Part shown: piece after piece, positions 31,469 to 40,099 of the stretch
Layout of the letters: each line of letters opens with the position of its first letter
How positions within the stretch are numbered: the first letter of the stretch is position 1
NCBI RefSeq assembly: GCF_001424755.1
Contig: NZ_LMRF01000003.1
Location: forward strand, 1 to 64,000
Source of the DNA: Marmoricola sp. Leaf446
Lineage (GTDB): Bacteria; Actinomycetota; Actinomycetes; Propionibacteriales; Nocardioidaceae
Reading direction: 5' to 3'
Length of the DNA stretch: 64,000 nt
The notes under the pieces: generated by a model
The model's input: the letters and a program-made list of their open reading frames with translations, nothing else
The model's database searches: none
Told to the model about the DNA's origin: nothing
Translations under genes and position numbers: made by a program

Positions 31469-33969
31469 TGACCTGCTCCTTCGCTGCTGTTGCCGTCGTG
31501 GCGCTGGGACTGGCCCTCACCGTCGGTGGCGGGGTCGAAGTGGGCGGCCGCGGCCCCCACGGTGTCCTCGGTGGCGCCGGCGGTGCCGTCCTGGATCGCC
31601 TTCCACACCCGCTCGGGCGTGCACGGCATCTGGATGTCCTTGACGCCGAACTGGCGGATCGCGTCGAGCACGGAGTTGACCACGGCCGGCGTCGAGGCGA
31701 TGGTGCCCGCCTCGCCGACGCCCTTGGTGCCCAGCGTGTTGGTCAGCGACGGCGTGGTGTTGTGGCCCACGTCGTAGTTGATCGTGTCGGCGGCCGTCGG
31801 CACGAGGTAGTCCACGAACGACGCGGAGACCAGGGTCCCGGAGTCGTCGTACACCGCCTCCTCCCACAGCGCCTGGGCGATGCCCTGCACGAGGCCGCCG
31901 TGGACCTGGCCCTCGACGATGAGCGGGTTGATGACGTTGCCGATGTCGTCCACGCAGGTGTACTTGCGCATCTTGACCTGACCGGTCTCGGTGTCCACCT
32001 CCATGGCGCACAGGTGCGTGCCGTGGGGGTAGTTGAAGTTGATCGGGTCGTAGGTCGCGTCGGAGTCCAGCGAGGGCTCCATGCCGTCGGGCAGGTTGTG
32101 CGCGACGAACACGGCGCCGGCGACGTCCTGGATGGAGACGGCGGCGTCGGTGCCGCGGACGCCGAAGCTGCCCGCCTTGAACTCGATGTCCTCGACGTTG
32201 GCCTCGAGCAGGTGGGCCGCGACCGGCTTGGCCTTCTCGACGACCTTGTCGGTGGCCTTGACCAGCGCCTCGCCGCCGACGACGAGCGAGCGCGAGCCGT
32301 AGGTGTCGAGGCCCTTGGCGGCCACCTGGGTGTCGCCGTGCAGCACCTCGACGTCCTCGAAGGGCACGCCGAGCCGGTCGGCGACGATCTGGCTGAACGC
32401 CGTCTCGTGGCCCTGGCCGTGGGCGCTGGCGCCGGTGACGATCTCGACCTTGCCGGTCGCGAGCATCCGCACCGAGGCGTGCTCCCAGCCGCCGGCCCCG
32501 TAGTCGAGCGAGCCGAGCACCCGGCTGGGGGCGAGGCCGCACATCTCGGTGAAGGTCGAGACGCCGATGCCGAGCTGCACCTTGTCGCCGGACTCGCGGC
32601 GCTGCTTCTGCTCGGCGCGGAGCTCGTCGTAGCCGAACATCTCCTTGGCCTTGGCGGTGGCGGCCTCGTAGTTGCCGGAGTCGTACTCCAGGCCGGCGAC
32701 CGTGGTGAAGGGGAACTCCTCGGCCTTGATCCAGTTCTTCTCGCGGACCTCGAGCGGGTCCACGCCGAGCTCGAGGGCGAGCTCGTCCATGATCCGCTCG
32801 ATGCCGAAGGTGGCCTCGGGCCGGCCGGCGCCGCGGTAGGCGTCGGTCCAGGTCTTGTTGGTCAGCACCGTCTGGCAGGCGAAGTGGTAGGCCGGGAACT
32901 TGTAGATCGCGTTGAACATGAACGCGCCGAGCACCGGGACGCCGCCGCCGACGAGGCTGACGTAGGAGCCGAGGTCGGCGAGCAGCTCGACCTTGAGGCC
33001 GGTGACGGTGCCGTCCTTCTCGGCGGCCAGGGTCAGCTTCTGCCACTGGTCGCGGCCGTGGTGGGCCGACATCAGCGACTCCGAGCGGGTCTCGGTGAAC
33101 TTCACCGGCTTGCCCGTGCGCCGCGCGACCGCGACGGTGATCCACTCCTCGGGGGTGGTCTGCAGCTTGCCGCCGAACCCGCCGCCCACGTCGGGGGCGA
33201 TGACGCGGATCTTCGACTCCGGCATGCCGGTGGTCGCGGCGAGCGCGAAGCGCAGGATGTGCGGGATCTGGGTCGCCGACCACATCGTCAGCTGCTCGCC
33301 GGTGGGGTCGACCACGGTCGAGCGGGGCTCCATGAAGGCGGGGATCAGGCGCTGCTGGCGGAACTCGCGCTCGATGACGACGCCGCCCTCGCGGGCCTTG
33401 CTGATCGCCTCCTCGACGTCGCCGCCGGTGCCGGCCTCGGCCGAGTCGAACTTCCACAGCGCCGACTTGTTGGTGCCGAGGTCGGGGTGGGCGAGCACGG
33501 TGTCGGCGGCCGCCTCCTTGAGGTCGAGCGCCGCGGGCAGCTCCTCGTAGTCGACGTCGACGAGCTCGGCGGCGTCACGGGCCTCGGCCTGCGAGCGCGC
33601 CACGACCACCGCCACGATCTCCCCGGCGAAGCTGACCCGGTCGGCCGGGACCGGCAGGTGGGTCGGGGTGACCTGGTCGGGGGTGATCGGCCAGGCGTTG
33701 ATGAGCACGCCCTGGGTCTCGGCCAGGTCGGCGCCGGTCAGCACGTCGACCACGTTGCGCGAGGCCTTGGCCTCCGAGACGTCGATGTTGGTGATCTTGG
33801 CGTGGGCGAAGGGGCTGCGCACCATCGCGAGGTGCAGCATGCCGTTGATCTGGATGTTGTCGGTCCACTTGGTGCGGCCGGTGATGAGGCGCTGGTCCTC
33901 CTTGCGGCGGCGGTCGCGACCGATCTCGAGGCGGGGCTCGGTGGTGGGGGCGTCCTGGGTGGCGGTCAT
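31465..33969 (-). CDS. coxL: form II CoxL-like molybdopterin large subunit
   Basis: 834 residues, full length. Mo-cofactor motifs include VGGGFGGK and GVGEAGTIAS, whose Glu is the catalytic base. The active-site loop reads AYRGAGR (377-383), the form II signature, not AYxCSFR of true aerobic CO dehydrogenase, so no Cys is present to hold Cu. It hydroxylates some substrate using Mo; CO oxidation is unproven for form II enzymes. Flanked by small and medium subunits. ATG begins MTATQDAPTTEPR. Confidence 0.88.
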   Translation of the reverse strand: MTATQDAPTTEPRLEIGRDRRRKEDQRLITGRTKWTDNIQINGMLHLAMVRSPFAHAKITNIDVSEAKASRNVVDVLTGADLAETQGVLINAWPITPDQVTPTHLPVPADRVSFAGEIVAVVVARSQAEARDAAELVDVDYEELPAALDLKEAAADTVLAHPDLGTNKSALWKFDSAEAGTGGDVEEAISKAREGGVVIEREFRQQRLIPAFMEPRSTVVDPTGEQLTMWSATQIPHILRFALAATTGMPESKIRVIAPDVGGGFGGKLQTTPEEWITVAVARRTGKPVKFTETRSESLMSAHHGRDQWQKLTLAAEKDGTVTGLKVELLADLGSYVSLVGGGVPVLGAFMFNAIYKFPAYHFACQTVLTNKTWTDAYRGAGRPEATFGIERIMDELALELGVDPLEVREKNWIKAEEFPFTTVAGLEYDSGNYEAATAKAKEMFGYDELRAEQKQRRESGDKVQLGIGVSTFTEMCGLAPSRVLGSLDYGAGGWEHASVRMLATGKVEIVTGASAHGQGHETAFSQIVADRLGVPFEDVEVLHGDTQVAAKGLDTYGSRSLVVGGEALVKATDKVVEKAKPVAAHLLEANVEDIEFKAGSFGVRGTDAAVSIQDVAGAVFVAHNLPDGMEPSLDSDATYDPINFNYPHGTHLCAMEVDTETGQVKMRKYTCVDDIGNVINPLIVEGQVHGGLVQGIAQALWEEAVYDDSGTLVSASFVDYLVPTAADTINYDVGHNTTPSLTNTLGTKGVGEAGTIASTPAVVNSVLDAIRQFGVKDIQMPCTPERVWKAIQDGTAGATEDTVGAAAAHFDPATDGEGQSQRHDGNSSEGAGQ

Positions 33970-33970
33970 C

Positions 33971-34441
33971 TCAGGCCTCCGTCTTCTGGCCGGCCGCGGT
34001 CTGCACGGCCTTGACGATGTTGTGGTAGCCGGTGCAGCGACACAGGTTGCCCTCGATGCCGACCCGGATCTCCGCCTCGGAGGGGTTCGGGTTGTCCTTG
34101 AGCAGGTCCACGGACTGCATGATCATGCCGGGGGTGCAGAAGCCGCACTGGAGCGCGTGGCACTCGTGGAAGGCCGCCTGCACGGGGTGGAGCTCGCCGT
34201 CGGTGGCGAGGCCCTCGATGGTGGTCACCTCGGCGCCGTCGGCCTGGACGGCGAGCACGTTGCACGACTTCACGCTGCGCCCGTCGAGGTGGACGGTGCA
34301 GGCACCGCAGTTGCTGGTGTCGCACCCGATGACGGTGCCGGTCTTGCCGAGCTTCTCGCGGAGGTACTGCACCAGCAGCATCCGCGGCTCGACGTCGTCG
34401 GAGACGGTCGCGCCGTCGACCTTGAGTTCGATCCTGGTCAT
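33971..34441 (-). CDS. coxS: molybdenum hydroxylase 2Fe-2S subunit (CoxS-like)
   Basis: 156 residues. Plant-type ferredoxin cluster [15 protein letters not shown] (with a fourth Cys in KSCNVL) in the N-terminal half and the second cluster [10 protein letters not shown] plus CRCTGYHNI in the C-terminal half. It carries electrons from the Mo site to FAD. The ATG at 34441 (MTRIELKV) follows a GAGGAG-type ribosome-binding site; an ATG 30 bases upstream is less likely. Confidence 0.92.
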   Translation of the reverse strand: MTRIELKVDGATVSDDVEPRMLLVQYLREKLGKTGTVIGCDTSNCGACTVHLDGRSVKSCNVLAVQADGAEVTTIEGLATDGELHPVQAAFHECHALQCGFCTPGMIMQSVDLLKDNPNPSEAEIRVGIEGNLCRCTGYHNIVKAVQTAAGQKTEA

Positions 34442-34490
34442 GTGTGAGGACTCCTCGGGACAGGTGAGCACAGACGTCGTGTGACGGCGC

Positions 34491-34496
34491 TCACGC
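34491..34496 (-). promoter_or_regulatory. candidate -10 box TAGCGT for the cox operon
   Basis: Lies 49 bases upstream of the coxS ATG, leaving a leader of about 40 bases that contains the ribosome-binding site. Unlike its neighbours this gene would not be leaderless. Confidence 0.4.
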
Positions 34497-34531
34497 TAGG
34501 TCTCCGTGGTTGGACAAAGGTTGGTGGCCGG

Positions 34532-34537
34532 TAGCCT
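34532..34537 (+). promoter_or_regulatory. leaderless -10 box TAGCCT for dapD
   Basis: Ends seven bases before the ATG at 34545. Confidence 0.65.
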
Positions 34538-34544
34538 GGCGCGC

Positions 34545-35552
34545 ATGTCCCAGCACCCCGCCGACGGCCCCGACGACCACACCGGCGGGGCCCCCTCCGA
34601 CCCCGCCGCCGACACCTCCTGGGCCTGGGGCCACGGGGTCGCCACGGTCGCCGCCGACGGCACCGTCCTGGACACGTGGTACCCCTCCCCCGCCCTGGGC
34701 CGGGCACCCGCCGACGCCGCCTCCGAGGTGCCGGCCGCGCTGGCCGCGCTGGCCGGGGAGCACCCCGAGCGCCGGGTCCGCACCGAGGTCGTCACCACCG
34801 AGGTCGAGCTCGCGGCCGCCCCGGCCGACGCCGCCGACGCCTACCTGCGGCTCCACCTGCTCTCCCACCGCCTGGTCCGGCCCCACGGGCTGTCCTTCGA
34901 GGGCGTCTTCGGCAGGCTCGCCAACGTGGTGTGGACCAGCGCCGGGCCCTGTGCCGTCGAGGGCTTCGAGGACGTCCGGGTCGGCCTGCGCGCCCTCGGC
35001 CACGTCCAGGTGATCGGGATCGACAAGTTCCCCCGGATGACCGACTACGTCGTGCCCAGCGGCGTCCGCATCGCCGACGCCGACCGCGTCCGGCTCGGCG
35101 CCCACCTCGCCGCCGGCACCACCGTGATGCATGAGGGCTTCGTCAACTACAACGCCGGCACGCTCGGGTCCTCGATGGTCGAGGGCCGCATCAGCGCCGG
35201 CGTCGTGGTCGGCGACGGCTCCGACGTCGGGGGCGGCGCCTCGATCATGGGCACGCTCTCGGGCGGCGGCACCCAGGTGATCTCGTTGGGCGAGCGCTGC
35301 CTGCTCGGCGCCAACGCCGGCATCGGGATCTCGCTCGGCGACGACTGCGTCGTCGAGGCGGGCTGCTACGTCACCGCCGGCACCAAGGTCACGCTGGTCC
35401 GGCCCGGCGAGGAGCCGACCGTCGTCAAGGCGCTCGAGCTCTCCGGCAGCGACGGCGTGCTGTTCCGCCGCAACTCGGTCACCGGCGCCGTCGAGGCGGT
35501 GCCGCGCTCGGGGCACGGCATCACGCTCAACGACGCCCTCCACGCCAACTAG
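34545..35552 (+). CDS. dapD: tetrahydrodipicolinate N-succinyltransferase
   Basis: 335 residues, the longer actinobacterial type. The C-terminal half is a left-handed beta-helix of hexapeptide repeats ([44 protein letters not shown]). It succinylates tetrahydrodipicolinate in meso-DAP and lysine synthesis, the step before DapC, which is encoded 3 kb away. Leaderless start after TAGCCT. Confidence 0.92.
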   Translation: MSQHPADGPDDHTGGAPSDPAADTSWAWGHGVATVAADGTVLDTWYPSPALGRAPADAASEVPAALAALAGEHPERRVRTEVVTTEVELAAAPADAADAYLRLHLLSHRLVRPHGLSFEGVFGRLANVVWTSAGPCAVEGFEDVRVGLRALGHVQVIGIDKFPRMTDYVVPSGVRIADADRVRLGAHLAAGTTVMHEGFVNYNAGTLGSSMVEGRISAGVVVGDGSDVGGGASIMGTLSGGGTQVISLGERCLLGANAGIGISLGDDCVVEAGCYVTAGTKVTLVRPGEEPTVVKALELSGSDGVLFRRNSVTGAVEAVPRSGHGITLNDALHAN

Positions 35553-35570
35553 CCCCTCCCTGCTCCCGTC

Positions 35571-36413
35571 GTGCGCCTGCCCACCCTGGTCCTCCTCGTG
35601 GTGCTCGCCGTCGTGGTGGGCGTCGGCGTGGCGACCTGGCGCGGCTCGGGGCCGCTTCCCGACCCCGAGGGCTGCGCCGCCGAGCTCGACGGCCTGCGCG
35701 TCGAGCTGTCACCGGAGCAGGCGCGCAACGCGACGCTGATCGCGGCGGTCGGCGTACGCCGTGGCCTCCCCGCCCGCGCGGTGTCGATCGCCCTGGCCAC
35801 GGCCTACCAGGAGAGCAAGATCGTCAACATCGACTACGGCGACCGCGACTCGCTCGGGCTGTTCCAGCAACGGCCCTCGCAGGGCTGGGGCACCGCCGAG
35901 CAGGTGCAGGACGAGTACTACGCGATCAACGCGTTCTACGACGCACTGGAGAAGATCGACGGCTACCAGCGGATGCGGATCACCGAGGCGGCGCAGCGGG
36001 TGCAGCGCTCCGGCTTCCCCGAGGCCTACCAGGACCACGCCGCGGACGCCCGCGCGCTGGCGTCCGTGCTGACCGGCTACAGCGGCGGCGGCCGGTTCAG
36101 CTGCGTGGTGCGCGAGCCCGAGTCCCCCGGCCGCGCGGCACGGGTGGTGCGCACCCTCGAGCAGGCCTTCGGCGGCCTGGACACCGCCGTCGGTCCCCGT
36201 CGCGACGTCACCGTGCGGGTCTCCGGCGACGAGGCGGGCGCCCGGCGCGGCTGGGCGGTGGCCCAGTTCGTCCTGGCCCACGCCGGCGACCTCGCACCGG
36301 TCGAGGTCGAGCACGGCGGACGCCGGTGGCGCAGCGGGGACGACTCCGAGGCCGGCTGGGTCGACGCCGACGGTGTCGCCGGCCCGCGCTCGGTCGTCGT
36401 GCGGCTGGGCTAG
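35571..36413 (+). CDS. membrane-anchored lysozyme-like protein of unknown function
   Basis: 280 residues. One N-terminal membrane helix (LPTLVLLVVLAVVVGVGVATW) is followed by an exported domain. AYQESKIVNIDYGDRDSLGLFQQRP (written in parts: AYQESKIVNI, DSLGLFQQRP) resembles the catalytic Glu region and FQ motif of transglycosylase/lysozyme folds. Later regions are not recognised. It starts 19 bases after dapD in the same direction and may act in the cell wall, which would fit a DAP-gene neighbour. The GTG start has no strong ribosome-binding site. Confidence 0.65.
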   Translation: MRLPTLVLLVVLAVVVGVGVATWRGSGPLPDPEGCAAELDGLRVELSPEQARNATLIAAVGVRRGLPARAVSIALATAYQESKIVNIDYGDRDSLGLFQQRPSQGWGTAEQVQDEYYAINAFYDALEKIDGYQRMRITEAAQRVQRSGFPEAYQDHAADARALASVLTGYSGGGRFSCVVREPESPGRAARVVRTLEQAFGGLDTAVGPRRDVTVRVSGDEAGARRGWAVAQFVLAHAGDLAPVEVEHGGRRWRSGDDSEAGWVDADGVAGPRSVVVRLG

Positions 36414-36454
36414 GCGCGGCGTACGTCTCGCTCTGGGTCGGCGGGTCGGCGCGT

Positions 36455-36545
36455 CCGGTTTCCCAGGTGATGAACCCGACCTGCCTCTTCACACACGACG
36501 CGCGGTGTGCGAGGACCCGGTTTCGGTTCATCACCTGGGAAACCG
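36455..36545. repeat. palindromic element A, copy 2
   Basis: Arms CCGGTTTCCCAGGTGATGAA (36455-36474) and GGTTCATCACCTGGGAAACC (36525-36544) match copy 1 at 5196-5307, as does the inner CTGCCTCT-CACACACGACG stretch. This copy has a shorter, degenerate inner hairpin. It again lies between the ends of two convergent genes. Confidence 0.85.
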
Positions 36546-36581
36546 CCACCGCCGTCGTACGCCGCGGCGTGCGGGCCGACC

Positions 36582-37112
36582 TCACCCGACCGGCGTGAGG
36601 TGCTCCCCGCGGCGGGTGAGGAGCACCCAGGCCCGGGAGCCGACGACGAAGGCGACGAGGGTCAGCACCCAGACGGTCACCGGGACGGACGCGGAGACCT
36701 GCAGCCCCCGACCGACCCGCGCCTCGACGGTGCCGCCCCACGGGAAGACCGAGCCGGTCACCGTGCCCGTCGCACCGGTGGCCTGCACGCCGTCGAGGAA
36801 CGCGAGCAGCGAGAGCGTCCACAGCAGCAGGAGCACCACGAAGGTGGCCACCGCCCACTGACCGCCTGCGGTCCAGTGCGGACGTGCCGGGCGGCCGGCT
36901 GCCTCACCGACGGTCTCGCGGGCCAGCGTGCGCGGCGAGCCGAGGTTGGCCACCGCCACGGCGGCGCCCACGTCGTGCGCGGCGTCGTGCAGGTTGGCGC
37001 GCAGCTCGTGTCGCAGCGCCCGGCGCCGGCGACGGCGTACGTCGGCGACGTCGAGCCAGAAGTCGTAGCGCTGGACGTAGAGGCCCAGGCGGGCACGGTC
37101 GAGGAGCTTCAT
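36582..37112 (-). CDS. HAAS/permease-prefix-like membrane protein
   Basis: 176 residues. The N-terminal basic segment (LDVADVRRRRRRALRHELRANLHDA) and GSPRTLARE helix pattern resemble the HAAS domain that often follows PadR regulators. Two membrane helices follow (WAVATFVVLLLLWTLSLLAFL and VTVWVLTLVAFVVGS). ATG overlaps the padR stop (ATGA), so the two are a coupled pair, as is common. Function unknown, probably signalling or transport control. Confidence 0.7.
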   Translation of the reverse strand: MKLLDRARLGLYVQRYDFWLDVADVRRRRRRALRHELRANLHDAAHDVGAAVAVANLGSPRTLARETVGEAAGRPARPHWTAGGQWAVATFVVLLLLWTLSLLAFLDGVQATGATGTVTGSVFPWGGTVEARVGRGLQVSASVPVTVWVLTLVAFVVGSRAWVLLTRRGEHLTPVG

Positions 37113-37450
37113 CGGAGGACCTCCGGATCGGGGACGGTGCCGACGCGGTCCACGGCGGCGCGGAGCAGCCGCCAGGACGCCTCGCGGGTCGCGAGCGCCT
37201 CCCGACCGGCCGGCGTGGTGCGGTAGTACTTCCGAGCAGGACCCGAGGTCGAGGCCACGAGCCGGGACTCGAGGTGGCCCGCCCCCTCCAACCGGGTGAG
37301 GGCGGGGTAGACCGTGCCCTCGGCGAGGCCGAGGACACCGGCCTCGCGCAGCCGCACCACCACGGCGTAGCCGTAGGACTCCTCGGCGTCGAGCAGCCGC
37401 AGCAGCAGCATGCCGAGCACTCCCTTGAGCATCTGCGGGTCGAGGTCCAC
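37109..37450 (-). CDS. PadR-family transcriptional repressor
   Basis: 113 residues from the GTG at 37450. Winged helix: MLKGVLGMLLLRLLDAEESYGYAVV then LGLAEGTVYPALTRLEGAGHLES and the wing RKYYRTTPAGREAL. The short C-terminal helix is for dimerisation. The start is fixed by a promoter whose -10 ends six bases upstream; the ATG at 37486 would start inside the -35. Coupled with the HAAS-like gene. The inducer is unknown. Confidence 0.85.
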   Translation of the reverse strand: MDLDPQMLKGVLGMLLLRLLDAEESYGYAVVVRLREAGVLGLAEGTVYPALTRLEGAGHLESRLVASTSGPARKYYRTTPAGREALATREASWRLLRAAVDRVGTVPDPEVLR

Positions 37451-37456
37451 CCGATG

Positions 37457-37486
37457 ATCATGATGCCGAGTACCTGGCATCGTCAA
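37457..37486 (-). promoter_or_regulatory. padR promoter with palindromic operator in the spacer
   Basis: -35 TTGACG (37486-37481), 18-base spacer, -10 CATGAT (37462-37457), then six bases to GTG at 37450. The spacer is exactly the inverted repeat ATGCC-N8-GGCAT (37463-37480). PadR proteins commonly repress their own gene through such sites, so autorepression is expected. Confidence 0.65.
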
Positions 37487-37603
37487 GTACCGGACGAAGC
37501 AGACCTCACCCGAGCAGGAGGGAGCAGATGTCCGGCGTGACCGGAGCGACCTCGAAGCCCGTCGACGCGACCAGCCGGTCGCCCTCCGGCGACCGCCACG
37601 GCG

Positions 37604-38710
37604 TCAGCCGCGGGCCAGCCGCTCGGCCGCTGCCGCGATGCGCTCGTCGGTGGCGGTGAAGGCGACCCGGACGTGCTGCTGCCCGGCGCGGCCGTAGAAG
37701 GAGCCGGGGGCGACCAGGATCCCGCGCTCGGCGAGCGAGGCGACGGTGTCCCAGCAGGACTCGTCACGGGTGGCCCAGAGGTAGAGCGAGGCCTCGGAGT
37801 GGCTGATCGCGAAGCCCGCGCCCTCCAACGCCTCCTTCAGCACGCCGCGGCGCGCGGCGTAGCGGGCGTGCTGCTCGCGGGCGTGGTCGTCGTCGTCGAG
37901 GGCGGCCACGATGGCGCGCTGCTGCGGGCCGGGCATCATCAGGCCGAGGTTCTTGCGGACGGCGAGCAGCTCGGCGACGACGACGGGGTCGCCGGCCACG
38001 AAGGCGCAGCGGTAGCCGGCCAGGTTGGACCGCTTGGACAGCGAGTGCACCGCCAGCAGCCCCTCGTGGGAGCCGCCGCAGATGTCGGGGTGGAGCACCG
38101 AGAGCGCCTCGCCCTCCCAGGTGCACTCGAGATAGCACTCGTCGCTGACCAGCAGCACCCCGCGCTCGCGGCACCACTGCACCACCTTGCGCAGGTGGTC
38201 GGGCGGCAGCACGCGACCCGTCGGGTTGGACGGGGAGTTCAGCCACAGCAGCGCCGGGGTGCGGGGACCGATCGCGGTCAGCGAGTCGGTGGCGAGGGTC
38301 TCGGCGCCGACCAGCGCGGCGCCGACCTCGTAGGTCGGGTAGGCGACCTCGGGCAGGACCACGAGGTCGCCGGCGCCCAGGCCGAGGTGGGTCGGCAGCC
38401 CGGCGATGAGCTCCTTGGAGCCGACCACGGGCAGCACGCCGTCCAGGCCGAGCCCGGTCACGCCGTGCGAGCGTGCCAGCCAGTCGACCGCCGCCTGGCG
38501 GGTCTCGGGCACCCCGAGGGTGGTCGGGTAGCCCGGCGAGTCCGCCGCGTCACGCAGCGCCTGCTGCACCACCTCGGGCGTCGGGTCGACCGGCGTGCCG
38601 ATCGAGAGGTCGACGACCCCGTCCGGGTGGGCGCGGGCCGTCGCGGCGTACGGCAGTAGCTGGTCCCAGGGGAAGTCCGGGAGCCGACGGGAGACGGGGC
38701 TGCGCGTCAC
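37604..38710 (-). CDS. dapC: N-succinyldiaminopimelate aminotransferase
   Basis: 368 residues, class I PLP aminotransferase. NSPSNPTG holds the substrate-binding Asn, SDECYLE the PLP Asp/Tyr, and SLSKRSNLAGYRCAF the PLP Lys. VVDLSIGTPVDPTP at the N-terminus is typical of the actinobacterial DapC. It forms N-succinyl-LL-DAP. The GTG start lies in the ferredoxin stop (GTGA), the same fdxA-dapC order as in mycobacteria. Works with DapD in this window. Confidence 0.9.
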   Translation of the reverse strand: MTRSPVSRRLPDFPWDQLLPYAATARAHPDGVVDLSIGTPVDPTPEVVQQALRDAADSPGYPTTLGVPETRQAAVDWLARSHGVTGLGLDGVLPVVGSKELIAGLPTHLGLGAGDLVVLPEVAYPTYEVGAALVGAETLATDSLTAIGPRTPALLWLNSPSNPTGRVLPPDHLRKVVQWCRERGVLLVSDECYLECTWEGEALSVLHPDICGGSHEGLLAVHSLSKRSNLAGYRCAFVAGDPVVVAELLAVRKNLGLMMPGPQQRAIVAALDDDDHAREQHARYAARRGVLKEALEGAGFAISHSEASLYLWATRDESCWDTVASLAERGILVAPGSFYGRAGQQHVRVAFTATDERIAAAAERLARG

Positions 38711-39030
38711 TCCTGGTTCTGGGGCGGCAGCGCGGCGACCAGGGCGTGGTCCTTGTCGATCTCGCCCATCTTGGCCGCACCACCGGGAGAGCCGAGGTCG
38801 TCGAAGAAGTGGACGTTGGCGTCGTAGTACTCCTTCCACTCCTCGGGGGTGTCGTCCTCGTAGTAGATGGCCTCGACCGGGCACACCGGCTCGCAGGCAC
38901 CGCAGTCGACGCACTCGTCGGGGTGGATGTAGAGCATCCGCTTGCCCTCGTAGATGCAGTCGACGGGGCACTCGTCGACGCACGCACGGTCCTTCAGGTC
39001 CACACAGGGCTGGGCGATGACGTAGGTCAC
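38707..39030 (-). CDS. fdxA: 7Fe (3Fe-4S/4Fe-4S) ferredoxin
   Basis: 107 residues. First cluster Cys residues in CVDLKDRACVDECPVDC (written in parts: CVDLKDRACV, DECPVDC); second set in ECVDCGACEPVCPVEAI. The Asp/Glu-rich tail is usual for FdxA/FdxC. It is a small electron carrier, possibly for P450s or other oxidoreductases. Strong AGGAGG precedes the GTG start. Translationally coupled to dapC, though no direct chemical link is known. Confidence 0.93.
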   Translation of the reverse strand: MTYVIAQPCVDLKDRACVDECPVDCIYEGKRMLYIHPDECVDCGACEPVCPVEAIYYEDDTPEEWKEYYDANVHFFDDLGSPGGAAKMGEIDKDHALVAALPPQNQE

Positions 39031-39079
39031 CTGGATCCTCCTACATGCGATGGGGTCCGGGATCGGACGGTGCTGAGCC

Positions 39080-39085
39080 TAGTAT
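39080..39085 (+). promoter_or_regulatory. leaderless -10 box TAGTAT
   Basis: Ends six bases before the GTG at 39092. Confidence 0.6.
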
Positions 39086-39091
39086 CCCCTC

Positions 39092-40099
39092 GTGCCTGGC
39101 TCGGACGGACCCTCTCGCGACACGTCGGACGATCCCGTCGGTGCCCACACCCTGGGACCCCACGTGGTCGGGACCCGCGTCGTGGTGCGGCGGCTGGTGC
39201 GCGGCGAGGCCGGCCCCTCGGGCGGCCCCGCGATGACCGACGTCCTGGGCGAGTGCGTCGCCTGGGGCGACGGCGTCGTGGCCGTACGCCGGGAGACCGG
39301 CGACGTCCTGCGAATCCCGCTGGCCGACCTCGTCGCCGGCAAGCCGGTGCCGCCGCGGCCGTCGGTCCACCACCGCCTCGACCCCGCCCGGGCCGACCAC
39401 CTGGCCGCCCCCGGCTGGCCGGCGGCCGAGCAGGAGCAGCTCGGGGGCTGGCTGCTGCGCGCGTCGGGCGGCTTCTCCTCGCGGGCCAACTCCGTGCTCG
39501 CGGTCTCCGACCCCGACCGCCCGCTCGACGACGCCGTCGCCCACGTCGAGCAGTGGTACGCCGCCCGCTCGCTCCGCCCCCGGGCGCACGTGCTGCCCGG
39601 ATCAGCCCAGATGCACGCGTTCGAGGACGCCGCGTGGGCGCCGTACGAGACGACGTCGCTGATGCTCGCCTCCCTCTCCCGCGTCGTACGCCGCCTCGAC
39701 GCGCCCGACGTCGTGGTCGCCGGGAGCACGCGCCTCGACGACGGCTGGCTCGCGACCGACGAGCGCGCCGCCCGCTTCGGCGACGCCGCCCGGGCCGTGA
39801 TGGAGGCCGGCGACGTCACCCTGGCGACCGTCCGCGACGAGGCCGGCGAGGTCGTGGCCCGGGGCCGCGGCACGGTGCACGGCGACTGGTGCGGCGTCTC
39901 CGGGCTCTGGACGCGCGAGGACCGCCGCGGGCAGGGCCTCTCCCGTGCCGTGCTGGCCACGCTGCTGGAGCGGGGCGCGGAGGCGGGCGCGACCACGGTC
40001 TACCTCCAGGTGGTGGAGTCCAACGAGGCGGCCCGCGGGCTCTACGAGGCGCTCGGCTGGGCCGAGCACCACCAGTACCTCTACCTCGCGGCTCCCTGA
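39092..40099 (+). CDS. GNAT-family N-acetyltransferase
   Basis: 335 residues. Only the C-terminal third (about 240-335) is a recognisable GNAT domain: SGLWTREDRRGQGLSRAVLATLLERG holds the acetyl-CoA loop, and VVESNEAARGLYEALGW the usual end. The first 75 residues (VVRRLVRGEAGPSGGP, DVLGECVAWGDG) form a small beta domain seen in related actinobacterial proteins. The acceptor is unknown. Its end overlaps the convergent gene by 19 bases. Confidence 0.8.
   Translation: MPGSDGPSRDTSDDPVGAHTLGPHVVGTRVVVRRLVRGEAGPSGGPAMTDVLGECVAWGDGVVAVRRETGDVLRIPLADLVAGKPVPPRPSVHHRLDPARADHLAAPGWPAAEQEQLGGWLLRASGGFSSRANSVLAVSDPDRPLDDAVAHVEQWYAARSLRPRAHVLPGSAQMHAFEDAAWAPYETTSLMLASLSRVVRRLDAPDVVVAGSTRLDDGWLATDERAARFGDAARAVMEAGDVTLATVRDEAGEVVARGRGTVHGDWCGVSGLWTREDRRGQGLSRAVLATLLERGAEAGATTVYLQVVESNEAARGLYEALGWAEHHQYLYLAAP

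Noticed and set aside
31465-34441. Aerobic CO dehydrogenase (form I)
   Set aside because: The large subunit has AYRGAGR in place of AYxCSFR, and accessory coxDEF genes are absent from the neighbourhood.
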